DNA of 64,000 bases from Sorghum bicolor (GCF_000003195.3 NC_012870.2:19088501-19152500); one strand, 5' to 3'; positions 1 through 12,230 are shown, numbered from the stretch's first letter. A program made the numbers and translations. The notes: generated by a model not told the origin, from the letters alone.

Positions 1-640
1 GTATGAAAACACATGTAGTGGTGAGATTTCGAGGACAAGTACATAGACGGGTGGTCTAGCTGACATGCGCACTGCAAAGTAAAGTAGCAATGGCTAAATT
101 AAATTCAACAAAATCTGATATGTTCGTGGCGAATTCATTCTTAATGGATCCAACATAATATACGGCCCAACGGCCTAAAATATAGTGACTTAGCAGCACT
201 GGCATTGAAACAAAGATTGAGACCAACTCAGATAAGATTTGTGCATGGGATCATGTCTTTTGAAAATAGACTGATAAGTTTTCTACGAAGTTCTAAAATA
301 TGTCCAAATAAGAGCGCGAGTTCTCTTATTTTTCTCTTCTCTATCATTCATAAACAAAATAAGAGTGCACATGTTTTTTTCTCAAAAAAAAAAAGAGTGC
401 ACATGTTTCTATTGCCTACATATAAATAGGACACAAGCTTAAAAACGGACTCATCTGATAATTAATTTACATGTTTCCATAGCCTAAATATATACTATCA
501 ACGTTTTCGTCATGTTCGTGCTTAGCTAAGCGGACGTCCCATAGCTGAGCCATCGATGTGCTAATGAGAAATGACTATCAAGTAAACGATAATCAGAACT
601 ACATATGATACTATACAAGTCCTGCCATTTTTACCTGGAA
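1..640. other. Intergenic sequence, no gene recognised
   Basis: AT-rich sequence to the left of the aquaporin gene. Only a short open frame without family resemblance is present, and no repeat termini could be placed. The right end may include the polyadenylation region of the minus-strand aquaporin gene. Confidence 0.5.
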
Positions 641-874
641 TTTATTACATACACACTAGTAACAAGTTGAGATGTACATCATCTGATTCACCGTCTCCAA
701 CGCTGTGGGGCGACCAAACAACACGTATGCCCCCCTTATTAACCACTCCACACGACACCACAAACATAATTTCCGACACGTGCATACATAACAAAACATG
801 ACGACAACAGGACGTACTGGGTCCAACTAAGGAGACGACGCCACCGGCGCCGGCCACCCGGCCGACTTGACTAG

Positions 875-1793
875 CTAGTAGTCCTCCGGCGCGAGCGGCT
901 GGTGGTGCGTGCTGTGCGGCGGCGCAGCGTCGGCGGACGGGATGACCAGGTACTCGTACACCAGCCCGGCGAGCCCGGCGCCGAGGAAGGGTCCGAGCCA
1001 GTACACCCAGTGGTGCCTCCACCGCCACCCGACGAGCGCGGGGCCGAAGACCCGCGCCGGGTTCATCCCGGCGCCGTCGAACGGCCCTCCGGCCAGCACG
1101 TTGGCGCCGAGCATGAACCCCACGGCGAGCGGCGCGATGGTGCCGACGTGGCCGCGCTTCGGGTCGACCACGGTGGCGTAGTAGGCGTACATGAGGCCGA
1201 ACGTCATGGCGGCCTCCAGCAGCACGGCGTGCCAGTCGCCGACCCCGGACGCCAGCGCGAACCCGGGCGGGCGGGCGCCGCCCGTGGCGAGGCGGAGGAG
1301 GAGCGTGGCGGCCACGGCGCCCAGCAGCTGCGCCACCCAGTAGAAGACCGCGCGGACGAGCGAGATCCGGCCGCCGACCAGCGCGCCGAACGTGACGGCC
1401 GGGTTCACGTGCCCGCCCGAGACGTTGACGGCCACCGCCACCGCCACGGCCAGTGCCAGCGCGTGCGCCAGCGCCACCGTCACCAGCCCGCTCGCCGTGC
1501 TCGCCGTGTCGTGGTAGTACATCTTCCCTGCACACAAACACAACACAACACAGATGAGATGATCGACGAACATGATTCATATGCGAGACTGATCTGATAT
1601 ATGAGGTTGACGCGCGCGCGGGCGGGTCGCGGCGGGCGTACGTACCGAGCGAGAGGACGGAGCCCTCGGCGGCGAAGACGAAGATGGCGGTGGCGATGAA
1701 CTCGGAGATGGCGGCGCGGATGGTGTCCGGGTGCGTGGCGTCCTCGCTCCGGCCCACCGTGAACCGCCGCCCCGGCCGCGCGCCGGTGCTCAT
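875..1793 (-). CDS. TIP3: Tonoplast intrinsic protein, TIP3 (alpha-TIP) type aquaporin
   Basis: Predicted water and small-solute channel of the protein-storage vacuole membrane in seeds. Two exons, 1793-1646 and 1527-875, are joined by a GT-AG intron (1645-1528). The donor context is TCG/GTACG and the acceptor TGCAG/GGAAG, and together they restore the TIP junction ...LSLGKMYYHD. The product is about 266 residues. It has six hydrophobic segments and both aquaporin NPA boxes: HVNPAVTFG, and GMNPAR with the selectivity-filter Arg. The filter His is visible in VALAHAL. The tail HQPLAPEDY and the [12 protein letters not shown]-terminus are typical of seed TIP3 proteins. The start is an in-frame ATG giving a normal-length N-terminus. 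Promoter motifs upstream agree with seed expression. Family assignment is firm; the paralogue number is not. Confidence 0.93.
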
Positions 1794-1971
1794 GATGTCG
1801 CCGCCGCCAAAAAAAGCTCAAAAAACGCAAGCAAAAACCTGCTGCCTCTTCTTGCAGCCTGTAGTAGCCGCGTGCGTCTTCGTTTCAATCTGCAGCTGCG
1901 GCGGTAGCGGCGTTAAAGAGCAGACGACGAGTGTGCAGTCAGGAGGTGCGGCGACGGCCGTCGCGCGTGGC

Positions 1972-2189
1972 TTATAACGTGGCCGAGCCGGGCGCGGCGC
2001 CGCGCCACGTGTGGGCGCAGCGGGCCAGCGGGGCGGCACGTCCCGTCCATGCGTACGCGCCGCTGGACGCTGGTGCGTGCGAGCTCCCGTACGTGCTCAT
2101 CTCTATCCGTGTTCCAGACTGCCAGGTCACGGGCACATTACGGCCAGTACGTGTACGTTTTCCCTACGGATACATATATGGCATGCATG
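1972..2189 (-). promoter_or_regulatory. Seed-type promoter of the TIP3 gene: TATA, G-box/ABRE, RY motif
   Basis: On the minus strand a TTATAAG box lies at about 1972-1977, some 180 bp before the ATG. A CCACGT core sits at 1977-1982 and a palindromic CACGTG G-box at 2006-2011. An RY/Sph motif CATGCATG is at 2182-2189. RY motifs are bound by B3 factors (ABI3, FUS3, LEC2) and ACGT cores by bZIP factors in maturing seeds. The combination fits a TIP3 promoter; function is inferred from motif presence only. Confidence 0.6.
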
Positions 2190-2919
2190 CGAAATCGCTG
2201 TCCTGGCTAGTCAAACAAGCCGAAACTACTCTCTGGCCAAAACAAATCCTTTGCTAGTACAGACCCTGATCGGGATTTGGCAACGGCCCACAGGCCGGTT
2301 TTCAATCGGGGGTCCAGTATTGGGTTGGTCTTTGAACTTGTCTGGCCTGCATGCTACAGATTTGTTACAGATCAGCAAACTGTATAGGCAATTCCACGGA
2401 ATAATCAAATTAGGAAACTAACTGCTCACTATCATCAAAAAGACAAACACTTTAGGTGTATGAACAGTAATGAAAGACATTAGAATTAAGGTATTATTGA
2501 AGTTGACAGCATTAGCATTATAGACCGTAGAGTAAGATTTATAATATCTAAGCTCTCAAGTAGTGCTATTCACCAAGGCTAAGTGCTATCACATACAAAC
2601 CATAATGTTTAGATTTGAATGTAACAATTACCAATCTACCACATAGAATATTTTGTATTTGCAATTTGCATTGCACCGTTTGCACGGAGCTTCCGAATAA
2701 ATTCAACAAACTCATCAGGTGGAAACTAGCTAGCTAGTTAACTCATCTACTATGCACTAAAACACAGCAAACAAGAGACATGATACTCATATATACACTG
2801 AGATGAGAGTGTCAGAGAGCAGAAGTTAGATCGCAACATAGGTTCTTCAACCTAGGAAAAAAACATGGTAAGATTTGTAAATATCGTATAATAACTTATC
2901 AATTTGATAAGATTTGTAA
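2190..2919. other. Intergenic, no gene seen
   Basis: AT-rich spacer without recognisable coding sequence. A 15-bp direct repeat AAGATTTGTAAATAT occurs at about 2872 and again at about 2910. Confidence 0.4.
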
Positions 2920-2924
2920 ATATA

Positions 2925-3245
2925 TGTTTTTTTATGAGACCAAATTGCAAACACAGACGCTCATACACGAGCACATACTCACCCCTATAAACGTACGCAC
3001 GCACACCCTACCTCTATAAGCACCTCCGAAGAACTAAGTTAGACCGACAAATTTTGAGATTGACGAAGTCACCAAATGCGCCTCACTGTCGGCGGGCACG
3101 TCATCTACTAAGCTACCACTGAAAAAAGCATTGTTAAATCTTAGAATAAATCCAGCAAAATATGAACACCCGTATCAAATCAAGGACTTAAATCTGGATA
3201 GACAAGTTTCACGACAAGAAACTCAACCAGCTGCTACGCTCAATT
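2925..3245 (-). repeat. tRNA-derived SINE-like element
   Basis: Read on the minus strand, the block starts near 3245 with a degenerate Pol III A-box region (GAGCGTAGCAGCTGG) followed by a B-box-like GATTTAAGTCC. It then has a grass-SINE type body and ends in an A-rich tail (CATAAAAAAAC) near 2925. The layout is that of a tRNA-head SINE of the kind common in grasses. Clear target duplications were not found, so the ends are approximate. Confidence 0.5.
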
Positions 3246-3443
3246 CGCTGTAATATACTGTTTTCGTTGATGTATGAGATCGTTTGATGAGTCGAACTAG
3301 TTTTTGCGGCTATACGCAACTAGGATCATGTGTCGTGCTCTAGTGGAGTTTGCATATCGCATCTCAACTGAGTTGGTAAAGAGGATCGCACTCAAGTTAG
3401 ATAGGTTAATTTGGGCCTCGGTCCTTGTCAAAAAGAAATTCAA

Positions 3444-3683
3444 GGCCTGGTTTAGTTCTAAATTTTTTTATAAAATAGACACTGTAATACTTTCGTTTGT
3501 ATTTGACAAATATTGTCCAATTATTAACTAACTAAGCTCAAAAGATTCGTCTCACAAATTACAGTAAAACTGTACAATTAGTTATTTTTTTATCTACATT
3601 TAATGCTTCATACATGTGCCGTAAGATTTGATGTGCCGGAAAATCTAAAAAAATTTGCAAATTTTTTTAGAACTAAACAGGCC
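3444..3683. mobile_element. MITE, GGCCTG-TTTAGTTC family, copy 1
   Basis: About 240 bp with matching inverted ends: GGCCTGGTTTAGTTC on the left, and the complement of GAACTAAACAGGCC on the right. The interior has the same landmarks as the copies at 4466 and 8856: an ACTTTCGTTTGT block, AAAAGATTCGTCTC, and a CATGTGCCG block. The family is very abundant in sorghum-like genomes. The flanking trinucleotides CAA/TTG continue the palindrome, so I could not define the target duplication. Confidence 0.8.
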
Positions 3684-3689
3684 TTGGCA

Positions 3690-4465
3690 TGTCCCTACAA
3701 CTTCGATAGAAAAAAATACCCCCTTCATCCTGGAATAGAAGACATCCTACGAAATTTAAAACAAATTATTTTTGAAATTTGGTAAAAACAATTGACACAT
3801 TTATCCTCCCTTAACTGTGAAGATACCATGTGTTTAGCATATTTAGTACTTGTGGTACACGCACAGGTATGCATGTGATTTGTGATTTAAAGAGTTAGTT
3901 CAGCTAGGATACTTTATAATTAGACAATGTTTAAATGCTTTATTTATAGACTGAGAAAGTAATGTTCTATAGGAAACCGTAGAGAAAGAAAATCTTTTGG
4001 GCCAGCTATATTTCAGGTGCCTATTTTCTGTTCGTTGATCTGAAAAGTCATGGCTAAAATTACTGTTGACTGATTTATTATGAGAGAAAAACACTACTAG
4101 CTAGCAGAAAAGTATCGCTGATAAGACAAGCGAAAGGGCTGGATTCCAACAGCAAGAATGTGAGTCATTTCTGTACACAACCAGCCCACACATGGCCTGA
4201 ACAAAACAACGAATTTAGGCAATTGACATATAGGAAATGTGAAAAACTTTCAATGCAAAATACCTTCTACATCACTACCAAATTAGTAGAATTCTCCTAA
4301 TATTTTTAATTAGTAATAAAACACTAATACTAGTCATAACACTAGGAAATCTTCACTAGGAGACATTTACTAGCGAACGTTTGTATTAAATTTTGAATGC
4401 TAGAACACTAGAAGAAGTCCATATGACTAGGAGAAGTTGAAAATTTTAGTTGTGCATGAAACTAA
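3690..4465. other. Intergenic, no gene seen
   Basis: AT-rich sequence lying between two MITE copies. Several short direct and inverted words such as ACTAGGA recur at 4340-4440, but no element ends could be supported. Confidence 0.4.
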
Positions 4466-4587
4466 GGCCTTGTTTAGATCCAAAAACTTTTTGGATTTTG
4501 ACACTGTAGCGCTTTCGTCTTTATTTGACAAATAGTATCCAATCTTGGAGCAACTAGGCTTAAAAGATTCATCTTGTGATTTACAGG
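4466..4587. mobile_element. MITE copy 2, left part, split by an LTR insertion
   Basis: Begins GGCCTTGTTTAGATCC and follows the MITE consensus until GATTTACAGG. The consensus resumes at 8743 with ACAGGTAAACTG. The two halves are therefore one MITE interrupted by the 4155-bp solo LTR. Confidence 0.8.
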
Positions 4588-7500
4588 TGTGGCAGAACCA
4601 CCCTAATTATATGGCCCACATGCACTTGACATTGTCCTTAAGGCCTCTGACTACTGCACATGAGAGTCATATAACTTGGATAGTCTGTCGGGTGCCCTCG
4701 GAGGACCCCGAATGATTCACATTTTAACTCATACAGGATCAACATGGAGTTACCACAACATTACCATCTTTGTTACAAAAAGAACTTACATCGGAGTGCG
4801 GAAGATTTATAACTTAATTTACAAAATATGATGAAGTACAACCTTAACTAAATTTCCAAAAGGTGTGTAGAGTAGCGGAAGCAACTTAGGTGAAGCTTCT
4901 AAGGTAGAAGAGGTGGACAAATCATGTCGTGCCCACCGACATGACCTCCATTAGCAGCATAAGTCAGCACCTGCAATAGGGGTTATAAAACCCTAAGTAC
5001 AAAAGTACTCAACAAGACTTAACCGACTAGAAAATAGGTGAAGACTCAGGTATGCAGGCTATAGGGATTCAAAGTAAGGCTTTAGCAAGATCAAAGCATT
5101 TCTTTTGCATAAAAGTTTATTAAGAGTAAAACCTACTTTCAAGTTTTAACTCAAGATCATCATTTATGACTAACCAAAACTATTATCAAACTTTCATAAG
5201 CATACCACCTCTTTCTTATACCAAAGATCCATTTATTACTACGATGATGGGGTGAGGATTGAGGCTCCATATCTGAGGAAACACGACGATTCGAATCGAT
5301 TAAACCCAGCTGGGGATTCAGTACCACACGACATATGTAGAACTTAATCTTGCATATGTCAACCTATTTCTATAGATCCTCCCATACAAGAACGGGTCCA
5401 GCGTCACCCGGGAGTACAGTACACCACCATCCTACAGCCAATCTAGATGTTTCCCGGTCATCTCAGATCCGTAAGGTGGGTACACGCTACTCCCGCCATC
5501 TCTCCACTCCCAGTACGCGGTTAGCCGTTCTCAAGTATCGGAATAGCTATAGGTAAGGCTTACCATCGCATGTGGGCTGTACTCAAAGGTCTCAATCACA
5601 GCAGGCCATCAACGGAACGGTCCTTAATCGTCACAGTTGGAGACACTACTTTAAGACTCCATTCTTAAAGCAAGTCCACCGACCGGTCTCAAGTTGAAAC
5701 ATTATTGACCGTAAAAGTATTCCACAACAACCCTTCAAACTTTCTCATTTGAAAACCTATCTAATAAGCAGGGCTAAGCATACTAAGCATTTTCATAAAC
5801 AGGTATCAAAGTTAATATAAGAATCACCAAGGTAGGTAATGCAGCAAATAGGATTCATCCAACTCCTATTTACCTAATGCATCATATTAACTCAAGTGAT
5901 ATAAATAACTTTATGAAAATACAAGGATAGGGTTTAATGTCTGGGGCTTGCCTTGGTGGGAAGGGAAGTCCGGCAACTCAGAAAAACCAGATGGATCCAC
6001 AAACTCAGAAGCAACCCACTGAGGATCAGATTCCTCCGGAGCGTAGTCTACACGTAGAGGTGCATATGCATGATCAATGAGATACTCATGACATGATAAA
6101 GACAGGTTACATGTTCTTGGATGAAAACAACAAACATAACTATCTCGAGTACAACTTACCTTCACGGTATAGAAACAAACTAACTTAGTTATCAAAACAT
6201 AGATTACTACTAAACAAATTTTATCATCTTCATTAAGTAATGTTGTGTAGCTATTAGACAACAAAGATCATTAATATGAAATAATCCATAACCAGGGAGC
6301 ATATCATGCCAAGTAACCACTAGTTGTCAATCAATCCCAAAGATCAATCAAAACCTAAAATGATTAGGTTTTCTATTTATCTTATTCAATTCTTAATTAA
6401 ATATTAATGGCAGTAATTAAGTATTAACATCAAACAATAATTAAGTGCCAAAGGTCATTAAGGTTAATGACCTTAGGTCATCATACAATCCCAAAAGCAC
6501 TCAAACCCTAATTTGAAAAAATAAGCTAATTAATTTATTTAGGTAAATAGACAAAGTAATAACCATGTATCAAAAGTACACAGTAAATTCTGAGAAAACT
6601 ACAGCAGCTCATATATGTTCTCCAAAGTCTACTGTATAAATTTCATGCCATTTGGATAAGTATAGCAATTTCCATGAAAAAGATAAATTTCCATCGAAAG
6701 AAAGCATGTAACAGCAAGATAAATAAGAAACTCAACATTTTCTACAAACACATAGCTAAATTATGTATCTGTATGATATAACAACCTCATATAAAGGTAC
6801 AGGAACCATATTTTATATTTATTAATTTTTTTAGTTTAATTATAGACAATTTAATAAGCACTAAACAAGATAAAATAATAACTTAACCATATATCATCCA
6901 CTAAACATGAAAGTTTTACTGCAACACTCACATAACATCATGAGAACACCATAAAAATTTCAGGCCCAAAGGAGCTACACAGAAAGAGATATGAATTTCT
7001 CCTTTTTAAACATAATTAAAAGGCATAAATCATAACCAATTATTTTACTACAAAACATGGTCATTTTCATATTTTTAATAAAAACTAGACAACTCAAGGA
7101 GCACAACAAAATTTGGTTCACCAAAATTGGAGTTACCAAACTCCAGATATGAATTTTCAAATATTCAACAAAACATCTACAAACAAGTCCTTATAGCACT
7201 ATTCACCTGAGTCACAGTCTGTGCAATTAGACCCCTGGAGAACATCAAATTGTCGCTCGAAGTCCCTGGTCGCGAACTGGAAACAGGGGACCTCGCCGGA
7301 GATCGTGGTTTCGGCGTTGGAGTGCTCGTCGGCGGCATTGTAGCAGCGGGGAAGCTTGCCTGGACTAGTGCGCACCTGTTGGTGGCCGTAGCTTGTCCCG
7401 CAATGGCTCGAGGTGGCCTGGCCGCGCGGGCAGCGGCACCGGAAGCAACGGTACGGTGGCGCAGCGATGGGCCGGCCACCATGATGCAGTAGAGATAAAA

Positions 7501-8742
7501 CTAAAGCTACGAAAAGATTCAGAAGCTCACTTCGAGTCTGCTGAGCCACTTGGCAGCTACGGGGAAAGTTGGAGGAGCTCTGGCCACGGGCGGCGATGCT
7601 TCTACCAGAGTTGGGGAAGAAGGGCTCAGCCAGAGCTTTGAGGGAGGTAGGGGATGGTTGGCTGGGTGCTAGGGCAGCGAAAGCGCAAGGCGGAGTTGCT
7701 GGGACTCTCAACTTGACTCGGTAGCAAGTGGGTGAGCGGACTTGGGGCAGCCGAGCAAGTTCGCCGGCGTCAAGCCGTGTGCAGAGAAAAAGGCGACTGC
7801 AAGTTTAGGACGGTGGACAGGACTGGAGAGAAAAACGCCTTCGACTCGTCCATCTCATGGTGACATCAACTAGGCAAGCAGCTGCGTGCCAGCCATGCCC
7901 ATGGCAACGTGGGGGAGCAGGGGTGCTGGGCAGGGTCGCGGTGCTCTGTTCCTAAAGCACTGTAGCGTGTTCTTATCCCCTTCTTCCTTATTTACCAAAT
8001 TACTTTTTATTTTGTGTAAAAACTTAGAATTCTACCAAAACAGGAAATGTGCAGCACAAAATTTACTAAAACATTCCTTTTAGGTTCAAATTCAGATTTT
8101 GAAAGGAAAGTGATAAATTTGATCAAAACAGTTTGAATTTCAAATTCCAATTTGGGGAAAAATTCCAATTTGAATTGGGGCAGAATAGAAATTCCAAAAT
8201 TACTTTTGATTTTTCTGAATAACTTGAAAAAATCCCCAAATAAAAGTTGTCCAAATTGAGGAGCTCTACAACTTTCATGTTGGCCACTTTTCAAGAGTCC
8301 AAACAGAATTTGAATTGGGGATTCAAATTGGAAAAGGGGACAATTTCTGGAAATCTGTATTTTCAAAATTACTTTAAATTTTGTGTTGAAACTTCAAAAA
8401 CTCAAAACACCAAAGTTGTACATATTGACATGATCTACAACTTTGCTTTTTAACTCATCCCCAGGTTTTGCTTAGTTTTTAAGTTACACAAAAAGGGGTA
8501 AAAACTAGGGTTAAAATTAGGGGTTTTTCTTAGCTGCCTCCCTACAACCCTCCTTAACTAGGGATTAAACAACCATCACAAGCATCACTTCACAAGATAA
8601 ACACACTTTAATTCCCTAAGCACAATCAACCAAAATAAACTTATTTTAAGTTGATGCATAATGATGTGCTTAACAAATATGCTTTGCAATGCTTATGATG
8701 ACATGATCCAGTTTTAGTGTTCGTAACATCAAGGATGTTACA
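4588..8742. mobile_element. Solo LTR of a large LTR retrotransposon (Del/Tekay-like), 4155 bp
   Basis: The block starts TGTGGCAGAACC and ends GGATGTTACA (TG...CA). It is flanked by the perfect 5-bp direct repeat ACAGG (4583-4587 and 8743-8747), and it sits inside a MITE whose consensus is continuous when the block is removed. No second copy of the terminal sequence lies inside it and no gag or pol frame is present, so it is a single LTR left by recombination. The length and text such as AAAAGTACTCAACAAG resemble the very long LTRs of grass Del/Tekay (Ty3) elements, but that lineage call is from memory of family features. Short open frames at 7.2-7.7 kb inside it show no protein similarity. 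Confidence 0.85.
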
Positions 8743-8855
8743 ACAGGTAAACTGTGCAATTAGTTATCTTTTTATCTATATTTAATGTTCCATGCATGTG
8801 CCGTAAGATTCGATGTGATGGGGAATCTTGTAAAGTTTTGGGTTTTTGGGTGCAT
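8743..8855. mobile_element. MITE copy 2, right part
   Basis: Starts with the second ACAGG target copy and continues the MITE consensus (GTAAACTGTGCAATTAG, CATGCATGTGCCG). It then runs directly into the next MITE copy and lacks a clean right inverted repeat. Confidence 0.75.
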
Positions 8856-9096
8856 GCCTTGCTTAGATGCGAAAAGTTTTTGGATTTCGCTACTGTAGCA
8901 CTTTCGTTTGTTTGTGGTAAATATTGTCCAATCATAAACTAATTAGGATCAAAAGATTCGTCTCGTGATTTACAGGTAAACTGTGTAATTAGTTTTTGTT
9001 TTTATCTATATTTAATACTTCATGCATGTGCCGCAAGATTCGATGTGACGGGAAATCTTGAATTTTTTTTTGTTTTTGGGTGAACTAAACGAGGCC
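8856..9096. mobile_element. MITE copy 3, same family
   Basis: Runs from GCCTTGCTTAGATGC to TGAACTAAACGAGGCC. It carries the family landmarks CACTTTCGTTTGT, AAAAGATTCGTCTCG and CATGCATGTGCCGC in the same order and orientation as copies 1 and 2. It abuts copy 2 head to tail. Confidence 0.8.
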
Positions 9097-9630
9097 AATC
9101 TTCCGCAAGCGTAGCAATTGGATGAGCACAGATAAATCACATCAGCCTAATTCTGTAGCTTGAATGTGCACGACTATGATGCAAGCATGATATCTTTGAT
9201 CTGATGGTTGATGCACCAGTGTACCTCATGCTAGTTTCATCATCAAGCAAAGAACGTTCTCCTTCGTTCTAGACCTACATACAAAAAATGTCTGGAACTA
9301 AAATGCGCACCAGAGCTCACTCATCCCCAGCTAAGCACGAAATTAGAGATGCAACTCTAAGAGCCTCAAATCACCTGAGGTATAAGTTTCAGTGCTAACA
9401 GATACGAACTTCACGAGTTCATGGTCCTTTTCTCTGATTGCACCAGAGAAATCGATCAGGGAGCATCGATGCAGTACTTCCTGCTCGATTGCAATGTTAC
9501 AATTGAAAAGGGAAGAAAAACTGAAAGCGAAACGATTTTGTGTTTTTGACATACAAATCAAATAAATTCGAAACCAAGAAGATCATGTCGACCAGCCCAC
9601 ACCCTGCATCGTCGTAGTCATAGAGCTAGC
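9097..9630. other. Spacer 3' of the LRR receptor kinase
   Basis: No gene recognised. The part nearest 9630 is expected to carry the 3' UTR of the minus-strand kinase gene; no convincing poly(A) signal was assigned. Confidence 0.4.
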
Positions 9631-11765
9631 TCAACGACGATCTAGCTCTGATCCGTCGCCGTCGGCGATCTCGTCGATCATCCTGACGGCGTCCTGCACC
9701 TTGGGCCGCCTGTCGGGATCGACGGCGGCGCAGAGGAGAGCGACCTCGGTGAGTCTGAGCATGTCCCCGTGCCGTCCCCGGTCGCCGACGATCTCCACGT
9801 CGAGGATGTCCGTGGACCACTCGTGGCTGAGCGCCAGCCGCGCCCACTCCGCCAGGTCGCCGTCTTCCTCCACGGGCACCTTCCCCGTCACCAGCTCCAG
9901 CAGCACCAAGCCTAGGCAGTACACGTCGGCGCGGGACGACAGCCGCCTGCCGCCGCGGCGCGCGAACTCGGGGCACTTGGCCGCCGCCAGCCGGTGCGCG
10001 TGGTGCGGGAGCAGCGGGTGGAAGCCGTGGTCCGTCAGCTTCGGCACCGCCTGCTTCTGCTGTCCGCCATTGGCAGCCGCCGAGAAGAAGACGAGCACGT
10101 TGGACGACTTGAGGTTGCCGTGCGGCGGCCGGTGGAAGTACGGCATCGACTTGTGCAGGTACGCCAGCCCGCGCGCCATGCCCTGCGCTATCGACAGCCG
10201 CGCCGGCCACGGCAGCGGCGTCCTCCCCTCGCCTCTGTTTCCTGCAAAACACAACAAAGCAAAGCTTTCTTCATGGCGACCATCATCTCAGCCGACACGA
10301 CACGCACGCGTCCCGGACGACGTACCATGCAGGAGCTGGAAGAGGCTGCACCCGGGAACGTGCTCGTACACGACCAGCTTCTCCTCCTTGGAGTAGAAGC
10401 ACGCGACGAGGTCGACGACGTTCTCGTGCCGGAGCTTGCCCAGGAGCTGCATGGTGTGCGTGAAGTCCCTGCGCGGCACGTGCGACATGTTGCGCAGCCG
10501 CTTCACGACGACGACGGGGCCGGCCTGGAGGGTCACCCGGTACGTGATCCCCAGCCGCCCCTTGCCGAGCATCTCCGCCGTGGACCGGAAGAGCTCGTCG
10601 AGGTCGAAGCTGGCTTGCCCGTCCTCGCGGAAGAACTGCAGCTCGCCCCCCTTGCCGGACTCCGTGCTCCGGCTGCCGCTCCCTCGGCCTTGCTCCACCT
10701 CCACCTTGTCCTTGATGTCCTCCGCCGCCGTCACTTTCGCATTGTACAGAGAACAAGTCCCCGTCAGAAACAAGAAGGCCTTTGCAGAGGAAAGAGGAAG
10801 TGATCCGAATTGTCACCTGCGGCACTGGCACGGCCGCCGAGACGGACCTCCTGGCTTTTCTTCCTGTGGTGCAGGAAGATGAACACAGCCGCGAACGGCA
10901 CCAGCGCCGCGATGAGGGCGATCGCCACGACGCTCCACGCCGCCAGCCTGAACCGCGCGTGCTTCCGTGCCGCCCGACCGCCGTCGCCAGCCGGCGGCCT
11001 CACGACGACCGGACTGCTGCCGCTGCTTCCATACGCTGGAGCACCGGACGACGTCGTCGGGCCCTCCAGGCACTCGGCGTTCACAACCTCGCCACAGAGC
11101 CTGAGGTTGTGGTCGAACGCGCTCGCGGGGAACCGGCGCAGCGCGGCGGTGCCGGGGACCTCGCCCTGGAGGAAGTTGTAGGAGACGTTGAAGACGACGA
11201 GGCCGTGCTGCTCGAACGCCGGGAGGGTGCCGCTGAGCAGGTTGTCCTGGAGCTCGAGCCGCGCGAGGTCCCGCAGCGACGTGGCGTACTGGCGCGGGAT
11301 GGGGCCCGAGAACCGGTTGCTGGACAGGTCGACGGCGCGGAGCCGCGGCAGGCCGTCGAGCCCCGGGAGCGCGCCGTGGAGCGCGTTCCCGCGCAGGGAC
11401 AGCGCCTCGAGGCGCGACACGGCGCGGAGCGCGCCACGCGGGAGCGTGCCCGTGAGCTGCGCGCCGTCGAGCGCCACGCGGACCACGCGCCCGTCGCCGT
11501 CGCACGACACGCCGCGCCACCGGCTACGCTCGCCGTGGCACGGAGGACCCGTCCAGTTGGAGTGCAGGTCCAGCGCCGACCGCAGCGTGTCGCGCAGCAC
11601 CAGCAGGTCGCGCCGCTCGTCACGGCGCTCCTCCAGGTCCAGCTCCGTCACCTCCGCGGCGCCGCCCCGCTGCAGGAACACCGCTAGAACCCACGAAGCG
11701 ACGAGCCACCACCGCCATGGCCTCCACTTGCGTCGTCGTCTGATGTCACACTTGCTCCCGTTCAT
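9631..11765 (-). CDS. LRR receptor-like protein with inactive-type kinase domain (LRR-RLK subfamily III like)
   Basis: Three exons, 11765-10817, 10733-10326 and 10241-9631, give 655 residues with phases that match. In order the product has a signal peptide (about 17-36), an LRR N-cap with paired Cys (CHGE...GVSC), about five LRRs to residue 210, a transmembrane helix (about 274-298), a basic stop-transfer stretch, and a kinase-like domain (about 357-650). The glycine loop is LGKGRLGITY and the ATP-site Lys is in VVVKRL. The catalytic HRD is HGN (HGNLKSSN), so the catalytic Asp is Asn. DFG is DHG. This is the pattern of plant 'probable inactive receptor kinases'. It likely acts as a plasma-membrane co-receptor or scaffold; ligand and partner are unknown. 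Intron 1 is only 83 bp. Confidence 0.88.
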
Positions 11766-12230
11766 GGCGGGGTCGATAAACTCGCGTCAAGCAGGCAACA
11801 TGCATGAAAAGAAGTCGATTTTTTTCCACCGATGAGGGTGATAAACAGATGGATCCTTGCTGGAGGATGCTTGCCGAGATGTGCAAGGCAAGGGAGCTAG
11901 GCAGTGGGCAGGGGAGAGAACCATGATAAGATACGCGTGGAGACGGAGGGACGCCGGGTGGTAGTAGGCGGCAGTGGTGCGTGCTGGTAGCAGGAGGGCG
12001 CTGGATTTTTGGTGGATTCGACGTGAACATCTGGGCAGTTCGGTCGCGGCTGCAGCGACGGGCCAACCGATCCGGATGGACGCAACTGCAGTGTGGGAGA
12101 AGAGCTGAGAGCTGTTAAACCCAAGTGGCCGAGTGCTGAATTGGTTGAGACCAGAGAAACTGACGCAACCTACGTGCCCTTTACTCTTTTCTTTACATGA
12201 CGTCAGATTCACCTTAATCCATATATGTTA
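11766..12230. other. Upstream region of the LRR receptor gene
   Basis: GC-mixed sequence upstream of the minus-strand start. It probably contains promoter and 5' UTR. Open frames here have no family resemblance. No TATA box was assigned with confidence. Confidence 0.4.

Noticed and set aside
902..1597. Long plus-strand frame opposite the aquaporin gene
   Set aside because: A GC-rich antisense shadow of the TIP3 exons; the minus-strand frame has NPA boxes and correct splice sites.
7177..7711. Overlapping GC-rich open frames on both strands inside the solo LTR
   Set aside because: No family resemblance; they lie within an LTR and arise from GC-rich composition.
4588..8742. Complete LTR element with two short LTRs
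   Set aside because: The start sequence is not repeated near the right end, and there is no primer site, gag or pol, so a solo LTR fits better.
3444..9096. CRISPR-like or satellite array suggested by recurring blocks
   Set aside because: The blocks are complete, inverted-repeat-bounded MITE copies, not regular short repeats; the genome is a plant.
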